11,444 nt of DNA from CAXQRU01 sp964226685 (lineage in GTDB: Bacteria > Pseudomonadota > Gammaproteobacteria > Pseudomonadales > Cellvibrionaceae), in the NCBI GenBank assembly GCA_964226685.1, contig CAXQRU010000173.1, forward strand, positions 1 through 11,444, read 5' to 3'. Of the stretch, positions 6,707-11,444 are shown in pieces. The notes under the pieces are model-generated. The model saw nothing but the letters and a program-made list of their open reading frames with translations, was not told where the DNA came from and searched no databases. A program made the translations under genes and the position numbers. Each line of letters opens with the position of its first letter. The stretch's first letter is position 1.

Positions 6707-8428
6707 ATGCCTGAGCTTAAAAAAAATAGCCATGAGCCAAATCCAACAACCTTGTTACAAGACTTATCCCTTTCAAAGCGCAGGATAGAAGAAACTGAGC
6801 GCTTATCAAAGGTTGGATTTTGGGAACTCAATCATGTGTCTGGGGATCTTTACTGGTCAGACGAGATATTTTCTATTTACAATCTTCCCAAACAAATCAA
6901 GCTTCCAAACTACGAATTGTGGATCAGTTTAATTCATGATGATGACAGGGAGTTTGTTACCGACCGTTATGAGGCCTCAGTAAAAACCGGCAAGGAATAT
7001 GATATACGCTATCGTGTTAAAGCCGGAAATACAACAAAATGGATCGAGGCCAGAGGAATCACCTATTATGATGCCTATGGCAAGCCTGAAAGATCCATAG
7101 GAATTGCTCGAGATATTTCTGAAATCAAAATGGCACAAGACCAAATAAAACACATGGCATACCACGATATGCTGACGGGATTGGCCAATCGCAAATTATT
7201 TTCTGACACATTAGATGAGAGTTTGATATACGCCAAACGACACCAGAAGCAACTTGCCGTATTATTCATTGATCTTGATAACTTTAAATTTATTAATGAC
7301 AAATATGGACATGATACCGGTGACGAAGCTCTGATTGGAGTTGCCAAAAAACTCGCATCTTTTACCCAAAACAATGCGACATTTGCCAGAATCGGTGGAG
7401 ATGAATTTGCAGGTCTATTATTTGGCGATACTCAAGCAGAAATCGAACAATCTATTAACGACCTTAAAAAGACTATAGATTGCTACTACAAAACCACCAT
7501 TCAAAGCTTTAAAATTTCAGCCAGCATAGGGGTCACTATGTACCCCAGAGATAATGTTGATGCCGACATCCTATTACGTCATGCCGACCAAGCAATGTAT
7601 GAAACAAAAGATCTTGGAAAATCGGGTATTCGCTATTTCGATATTGCTCGATTCCAATCCACCTCATTGCGACGACAACGATTAAAAGCGATTGAGTACG
7701 CATTAGCAAACGACCAGTTTGAACTTTATTATCAACCAAGAGTGCGTTTAAGTGACGGACAATTAATGGGTGCCGAAGCATTACTAAGGTGTTTCAGATC
7801 TCAAGGCCTATTACCTCCCACTACGATAGTGTCAGCGCTAAAAAATACCCCCAAGGAGTGGGCTTTGGATAAATGGGTAATCAAAACTGCGCTGCTGCAC
7901 AGCAAACGATTTAAGAAAATGGGACTAAATGGCCCATTCAGTTTCAATGTCAACCCCAACTCAATTCAAAACCCTGACTTTCCCAAATTGCTGCAGGAGC
8001 TACTTTCTGAAGTCGGTGTTAACGGTGAAGATGTTGAAATAGAAATTCTAGAAGTGGGTTCAATCAATGACTTTGATTCAACTTGTAAGATTCTTCATGA
8101 ATGTAAAGCCCTAGGCATAACCTTTTCACTGGATGACTTTGGCACAGGCTATTCATCATTAACTCACTTTCATGCTTTACCCATTTCAAAACTCAAAATA
8201 GACCAACGCTTTATTAAAAACATCCATTCGGATAACGATAGTTTAGTGTTGGTCAAAAGTATTCTGGCAATCGCTAAAGCAAATAACAAACCAGTAGTCG
8301 CCGAAGGCGTTGAATCGGACTCGATTTTACAAACCTTAGCCCAATTACAGTGTGAGTATGGACAAGGCTTTGGCATAGCCAAGCCTATGCCAGCGGATGA
8401 ATATATTCGTTGGGCGCAAGGATTTTGA
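6707..8428 (+). CDS. PAS-GGDEF-EAL cyclic-di-GMP signalling protein
   Basis: This 573-residue protein combines a PAS sensor (about 36-140, PAS_3-like, ending IGIARDISEIK), a GGDEF domain (about 148-310) and an EAL domain (about 322-570). It has no membrane segment, so it should be cytoplasmic. GGDEF is intact at 230-234, so diguanylate cyclase activity is possible. The RxxD inhibition site is absent, the place reading QNNA. The EAL domain keeps the phosphodiesterase residues: EAL 357-359, Asn414, Glu446, Asp476-Asp477 in DDFGTGYSSL, Lys497, AEGVE (533-536) and Gln553. The segment after EALLR (about 361-385) is divergent and shorter than usual, lacking the usual FIPLAEE-type stretch. It is therefore probably a phosphodiesterase, perhaps with a cyclase or GTP-sensing GGDEF. 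The ATG has no clear ribosome site, but no alternative start is nearby. It is transcribed alone and ends at a hairpin shared with the convergent propeller gene. Confidence 0.95.
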   Translation: MPELKKNSHEPNPTTLLQDLSLSKRRIEETERLSKVGFWELNHVSGDLYWSDEIFSIYNLPKQIKLPNYELWISLIHDDDREFVTDRYEASVKTGKEYDIRYRVKAGNTTKWIEARGITYYDAYGKPERSIGIARDISEIKMAQDQIKHMAYHDMLTGLANRKLFSDTLDESLIYAKRHQKQLAVLFIDLDNFKFINDKYGHDTGDEALIGVAKKLASFTQNNATFARIGGDEFAGLLFGDTQAEIEQSINDLKKTIDCYYKTTIQSFKISASIGVTMYPRDNVDADILLRHADQAMYETKDLGKSGIRYFDIARFQSTSLRRQRLKAIEYALANDQFELYYQPRVRLSDGQLMGAEALLRCFRSQGLLPPTTIVSALKNTPKEWALDKWVIKTALLHSKRFKKMGLNGPFSFNVNPNSIQNPDFPKLLQELLSEVGVNGEDVEIEILEVGSINDFDSTCKILHECKALGITFSLDDFGTGYSSLTHFHALPISKLKIDQRFIKNIHSDNDSLVLVKSILAIAKANNKPVVAEGVESDSILQTLAQLQCEYGQGFGIAKPMPADEYIRWAQGF

Positions 8429-8440
8429 TGCAGCTAAAAT

Positions 8441-8466
8441 GTTGTGGGTGACAGCACACCCACAAC
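8441..8466. terminator. Hairpin terminator between convergent genes
   Basis: A perfect 10-bp stem, GTTGTGGGTG (8441-8450) and CACCCACAAC (8457-8466), encloses the loop ACAGCA. It lies between the stops of the c-di-GMP gene (+) and the propeller gene (-). The plus strand has no T-run after it. The minus strand continues ATTTTAG, a weak T-rich tail, so it probably works best for the propeller gene and may act in both directions. Confidence 0.65.
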
Positions 8467-8474
8467 GCAACAAC

Positions 8475-10184
8475 TCAACGCTTGATCACCGACACTCCAT
8501 GCACATCACTTCTTTGCGCACCAATATAATCGTGACCTACTGGCGCACTCACTGGCCCAGTATCTGTGGTATTGCTGGTTCTCAAAACCCCAACCAAACG
8601 GCCACTGGTACCGCCATCAATTAACTCAACAATGCCCACCCCCGGACAAGAGCCTTGAGCCGAATGCGCTACCGATACCGGAGCCGGCCCCCTGAAGGCA
8701 ATCATTAAATACCGCTGGTCTGGAGTGATGTCTAACAAATCCGGCGCAGGGTCATTCGCAGGCAAATTGGCATCATCTGAAACCGAATGCAAACTGCATG
8801 GCCCTACTCCATTTCCTTGTCCGTCCTGTGAAACCAAATCATAAATCGTCGAACTACCATCGCTAGTAGAGCTTACGGTCACCGTGTTCTGTACGCGATC
8901 GACAGTGTGTACGCTATGGTTACCAACCGCCACCATTCCGTGAGAATCTCGGCGAGTGGTCACACCAGGCAACTGACCGGTGTCATTACTGGCTAGCCCC
9001 TCCGTATTACCTCCTGTCGCGGTATTATTTAAATCTTTTTCAATAGTGATTGGCATTGGTTGATTGGGGGCATTTGCCTGTGACCCAAAACCAGCAACAT
9101 CCAGTGTATACAGAGTGAAAGCTGACTGCGTCGCGCCCGCGCCAGACGCCGAAACCCCGGCATTGAGCCACATCTCACCCTCCACTTCCACGCCTCCACA
9201 GCCCGCACCATTCACTACTTGATTGCTATACTCACCTACGATAGCCATCGGGCTTTGAGTAATATCGGCAACCAGCAAGCCACCGCCACCAAAGGTCACA
9301 TAGGCATGCCCCTTACTCGAGGTGATAGGGCAAATAATCAGATTATTGGGGCGCCCACCCAAAGAGGCATCTGGCCCAGCTACACAACCGTTCTCCTTAC
9401 ACTCGCCGCTAGGTGTTAAGTCACCAAAGGCTGCCAAATCATACTCGCCGACCACCTGCCCCAACAGCTCTTGAGCATGGCTATTTTTCCCCTTAAATGC
9501 GGTAGCTGACTGAGCAACCGTCATTGACTTGCCCACCCCTAAAGACGCAGAACGATTAAAACTGAGCGATTTAATTTTGCCACTTGGATTGCGCGTCACA
9601 TCAATTCTTTCCAATACTTTACCGTTAAGGTTTGCCACAATAATGGCCGAGCCATCCGCACTCCAAAAGGACATGTGAACCGAGCGATTTAAACCCGCTG
9701 AACCTAGCTGAGTGGCCGTTACTCTAAATAGTGCAATGGCTGCTTTTGAGCGCGCATCGATAACACCAACATAACCACCTGAGGGCGCAAAAATGTTCAC
9801 ATTCATGTAGCGTTGCTGAGGGTCGGGAATCATTCCATGCAGGCGACCAAATCCATTCAGGTCACCCAACTTCATTCCCGTAGGCTGCCCTAAATGATCC
9901 ACCTCGATTAAATCCTCGGGAAATACATCGAGTAAATCGCAAGGCCCCTGTAAAGCGCCAGGTGCGCAGCCAAGAGGCTGAGCCGATTGGCCCCCAGCCA
10001 ATTGCCGTTCGATATCCTGGCTATCCCAAATCCATAAAAAACTGCCTTTAACGCCCAATGAAGACTGATTTGGAACGGAGTTGGATTGATCTGATGCCCA
10101 GACCTCATACCCTTGAGATGACGCAAATGCCAAGGACGCCTGAAAAAAACTCACAAACAAAGCACAACGAAAGATAGAACGCAT
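8475..10184 (-). CDS. Secreted beta-propeller-like protein, function unknown
   Basis: I do not recognise a named family for this 569-residue protein. Residues 1 to about 22 form a signal peptide (Phe/Leu-rich core, Ala-Phe-Ala-Ser end), so it is exported. The body repeats short strand patterns of the propeller type, such as GYVGVIDARSKAAIALFRV (137-155), SADGSAIIVANLNGKVLERI (175-194) and DITPDQRYLMIAFRG (485-499). This suggests a YVTN/lactonase-like or surface-layer-type beta-propeller. Histidines recur at similar places: LHG (His116), VHM (170), SHG (415), VHT (426), LHS (466) and VHG (562). They could line a central metal site, as in some His-rich propeller enzymes, but this is only a pattern. 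Eight or so mature cysteines allow disulfides. An AGAGGT ribosome site precedes the ATG. It stands alone; neighbours do not hint at a substrate. Confidence 0.75.
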   Translation of the reverse strand: MRSIFRCALFVSFFQASLAFASSQGYEVWASDQSNSVPNQSSLGVKGSFLWIWDSQDIERQLAGGQSAQPLGCAPGALQGPCDLLDVFPEDLIEVDHLGQPTGMKLGDLNGFGRLHGMIPDPQQRYMNVNIFAPSGGYVGVIDARSKAAIALFRVTATQLGSAGLNRSVHMSFWSADGSAIIVANLNGKVLERIDVTRNPSGKIKSLSFNRSASLGVGKSMTVAQSATAFKGKNSHAQELLGQVVGEYDLAAFGDLTPSGECKENGCVAGPDASLGGRPNNLIICPITSSKGHAYVTFGGGGLLVADITQSPMAIVGEYSNQVVNGAGCGGVEVEGEMWLNAGVSASGAGATQSAFTLYTLDVAGFGSQANAPNQPMPITIEKDLNNTATGGNTEGLASNDTGQLPGVTTRRDSHGMVAVGNHSVHTVDRVQNTVTVSSTSDGSSTIYDLVSQDGQGNGVGPCSLHSVSDDANLPANDPAPDLLDITPDQRYLMIAFRGPAPVSVAHSAQGSCPGVGIVELIDGGTSGRLVGVLRTSNTTDTGPVSAPVGHDYIGAQRSDVHGVSVIKR

Positions 10185-10215
10185 AGTGACCTCTTATTAT
10201 TTTATTGGGTCTCTA

Positions 10216-10242
10216 AACATAGCTTACTTTTGGGTTGTTCAA
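10216..10242 (-). promoter_or_regulatory. Candidate promoter of the propeller gene
   Basis: Read on the minus strand, TTGAAC (10242-10237) and TATGTT (10221-10216) resemble -35 and -10 boxes but are separated by only 15 bp, shorter than optimal. They lie about 32-58 bp before the ATG at 10184, a plausible place, and the AGAGGT ribosome site follows. The call is by eye and tentative. Confidence 0.25.
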
Positions 10243-10268
10243 AAAGACTGACGCGACAACTTGGAAGA

Positions 10269-10288
10269 AAGGAGGGCAAACCCTCCTT
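10269..10288 (-). terminator. Rho-independent terminator of the Sel1-repeat gene
   Basis: AAGGAGGG (10269-10276) and CCCTCCTT (10281-10288) form a perfect 8-bp GC-rich stem around a 4-nt loop. It lies about 20 bp after the stop of the Sel1-repeat gene on the minus strand. There it is followed by TTTCTTCC, a pyrimidine-rich tail typical of intrinsic termination. It separates this gene from the propeller gene, so the two are independent units. Confidence 0.75.
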
Positions 10289-10309
10289 GAAAGGAAAAGA
10301 CGAGACCGA

Positions 10310-11173
10310 CTAAAGGCCCAAATATCTCAAGCGCTGTCTCGATTCGGTATGTCCTTGTTCGGCAGCCGCTTGGTAAAGTTTAATTGCCATGCCTTGGTTT
10401 TTGGCAACGCCTTCACCATCCTCATACATAATGGCTAAGTTGTACTGGGCATCAGTATGGCCTTGCGCTGCTGCCATGGTATACCACTTAATCGCGGCTT
10501 GATTATCCTCAGGTGTACCCTCGCCTTCATCGTACATAATGGCCAAATTGTACTGAGCATCACCATGACCTTGTTCAGCAGCCTTGGTGTACCACATAAT
10601 TGCGGCTTTATTATCCTCTGGCGTGCCCTCGCCTTCATCGTACATGATCGCTAAATTATACTGAGCATCACTATCGCCCTGCTCCGCAGACGCGGTATAC
10701 CACTTAATCGCCGCTTTATTATCCTCTGGAGTTCCTTCACCTTGATCATACATAATTCCCAGATTGTACTGAGCATCACTATCACCCTGCTCGGCAGCCT
10801 TGGTATACCACATGATCGCCGCTTTATTATCTTCCGGCGTACCCTCGCCTTCATCGTACATAACGGCCAAGTTGAACTGCGCATCGGCATAACCCTGCTC
10901 AGCAGCCTGGGTATACCAGTAAATAGCGGCTTTATCGTCCTCAGCTACTCCTTCACCTTCATCAAAAATGATAGCGGCATTAAATTGTGACTGGGCATGC
11001 CCCAACTTGGCCGCCTTCAAATACCATTCAAGCGCCAAATTATAATCTTTTGTCACACCATTGATGCCATCATGGTAATTGAGGCCTTTTTGATACATCT
11101 CTTCAGGGCTCATTTCGGCGTGAGCCATTAGAGAAAAAGCAAGAAAAACATATAAAATGTATTTTGATAACAT
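10310..11173 (-). CDS. Secreted Sel1-repeat (TPR-like) protein
   Basis: This 287-residue protein has a signal peptide (LSKYILYVFLAFSLMAHA, cut after residue 19) and then almost only Sel1-like repeats. Sel1 repeats are pairs of helices that stack into a superhelical scaffold for protein-protein contacts. Six full 36-residue units and a final partial one run to the end, each of the form I-x-W-Y-T-x-A-A-E-Q-G, then DAQYNLAIMYDEGEGTPEDN. No enzymatic domain is present, so it is probably a periplasmic binding or adaptor protein; its partner is unknown. Two ATGs compete. The first (11179) has the AAAGGA ribosome site only 1 nt away, while the second (11173) has it 7 nt away, so I chose the second. 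A hairpin terminator follows the gene, and it stands alone. Confidence 0.93.
   Translation of the reverse strand: MLSKYILYVFLAFSLMAHAEMSPEEMYQKGLNYHDGINGVTKDYNLALEWYLKAAKLGHAQSQFNAAIIFDEGEGVAEDDKAAIYWYTQAAEQGYADAQFNLAVMYDEGEGTPEDNKAAIMWYTKAAEQGDSDAQYNLGIMYDQGEGTPEDNKAAIKWYTASAEQGDSDAQYNLAIMYDEGEGTPEDNKAAIMWYTKAAEQGHGDAQYNLAIMYDEGEGTPEDNQAAIKWYTMAAAQGHTDAQYNLAIMYEDGEGVAKNQGMAIKLYQAAAEQGHTESRQRLRYLGL
10313..11032 (-). repeat. Tandem 108-bp coding repeats (Sel1 units)
   Basis: The Sel1 gene holds six full units and one partial unit of 108 bp (36 codons). The third to sixth units alternate at their start: I-M-W-Y, I-K-W-Y, I-M-W-Y, I-K-W-Y. This hints that a two-unit block was duplicated. Third and fifth units differ at about five residues. 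At DNA level the units differ mostly at codon third positions, so they are not freshly copied and the protein pattern is under selection. Confidence 0.85.
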
Positions 11174-11179
11174 AGACAT

Positions 11180-11332
11180 ATCCTTTAGTAAATGATCGAC
11201 GCTAGAGCTAAATCACCAGGGAGTTTTAGCCACTTTCAACGTACCCTATACCTCAGCATCTCAATAAGGTATAAATTGATGCCAAATTCTACCATGAGTA
11301 CCCAAACAAGTCATTGCACAGCCTTGTCCAAT
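11180..11332. promoter_or_regulatory. Upstream region of the Sel1-repeat gene
   Basis: No gene is seen here. It contains the AAAGGA ribosome site (11181-11186). An inverted repeat GCTAAA/TTTAGC (11207-11212 and 11225-11230) could form a leader hairpin. A second inverted repeat TATACC/GGTATA (11247-11252 and 11268-11273) could be a two-half-site operator or part of the promoter. I could not place a well-spaced promoter with confidence. Confidence 0.3.
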
Positions 11333-11388
11333 ATGAAGTGATCCTGAAGTGAGTTGGTGTTTCTAGCATGAAATGATCCTGAAATAGG
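11333..11388 (+). mobile_element. Probable left end of an IS21-like insertion sequence
   Basis: Two 21-bp direct repeats start at 11333 and 11368, 35 bp apart, and match at about 17 positions around the shared core TGATCCTGAA. Repeated short sites of this kind, just inside the ends and before the first gene, are typical of IS21-family elements, where they bind the transposase. A TG at 11325-11326 could be the outer tip, but the true boundary cannot be fixed without the other end. Confidence 0.45.
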
Positions 11389-11412
11389 GTTAATCGGCAC
11401 CATGATGGGGTT

Positions 11413-11444
11413 ATGAGAACCATCATGACGTTAAACACACTAAC
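11413..11444 (+). CDS. Start of an open frame, possibly IS21-type transposase (partial)
   Basis: An ATG at 11413 opens a frame reading MRTIMTLNTL that runs off the window. A second ATG at 11425 is in the same frame. It lies directly after the repeated sites described at 11333-11388, where istA starts in IS21-family elements. Only ten codons are visible and the ribosome site is weak (GGGG 2 nt before the first ATG), so identity rests on position alone. Confidence 0.35.
   Translation, partial: MRTIMTLNTL

Noticed and set aside
8397..8624. Plus-strand open frame of 75 codons at the end of the c-di-GMP gene
   Set aside because: It overlaps two well-supported genes in other frames and the terminator hairpin between them, and its protein shows no recognisable features.
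10435..10990. Open frames on both strands within the Sel1 gene
   Set aside because: They are repeat-derived shadows of the 108-bp coding units and have no independent support.
10313..11032. CRISPR-like or non-coding tandem array
   Set aside because: The 108-bp periodicity is fully explained by 36-residue Sel1 units in one continuous reading frame, without spacers.

Overview
The window looks like an ordinary stretch of chromosome from a Gram-negative bacterium, most likely a marine or aquatic gammaproteobacterium. The evidence is Sec signal peptides for periplasmic export, an MCP with a HAMP domain, PAS-GGDEF-EAL signalling, a phospholipase D/cardiolipin-synthase-type protein, a PPK2 kinase and moderate, slightly AT-leaning base composition. 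The genus cannot be read from the sequence. There are no rRNA or tRNA genes, no CRISPR array and no phage genes. The only sign of mobile DNA is at the extreme right edge.

Left part (1-3957): a small secreted protein of unknown function (+) converges on, and overlaps by 11 bp, a methyl-accepting chemotaxis protein (-). The MCP is the second gene of a tight two-gene unit. The first gene encodes a free periplasmic PDC/Cache-type sensor protein, and only 5 nt separate it from the MCP. Upstream of that unit, on the same strand, lies a protein with two HKD motifs of the phospholipase D/cardiolipin synthase superfamily.

Middle (4049-6361): an operon of two overlapping genes holds a CMP-nonulosonate (CMP-sialic-acid-type) cytidylyltransferase and a class I SAM-dependent methyltransferase. 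No sugar biosynthesis or glycosyltransferase genes are beside them. It converges, 5 bp apart, on a polyphosphate kinase 2. A roughly 345-bp non-coding stretch follows; it holds several dyad-symmetric elements and leads into a PAS-GGDEF-EAL protein whose phosphodiesterase residues look complete.

Right part (8475-11444): a large secreted beta-propeller-like protein with recurring His-Gly motifs (-) and a secreted Sel1-repeat protein (-), each followed by a recognisable hairpin terminator. Beyond them, two 21-bp imperfect direct repeats 35 bp apart and the start of an open frame resemble the left end of an IS21-family insertion sequence that continues past the window.

I do not see a convincing new multi-gene system. 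The observations most worth following are the periplasmic Cache protein paired with an MCP, the orphan cytidylyltransferase-methyltransferase pair, the His-rich propeller, the structured leader before the c-di-GMP gene and the probable IS end.
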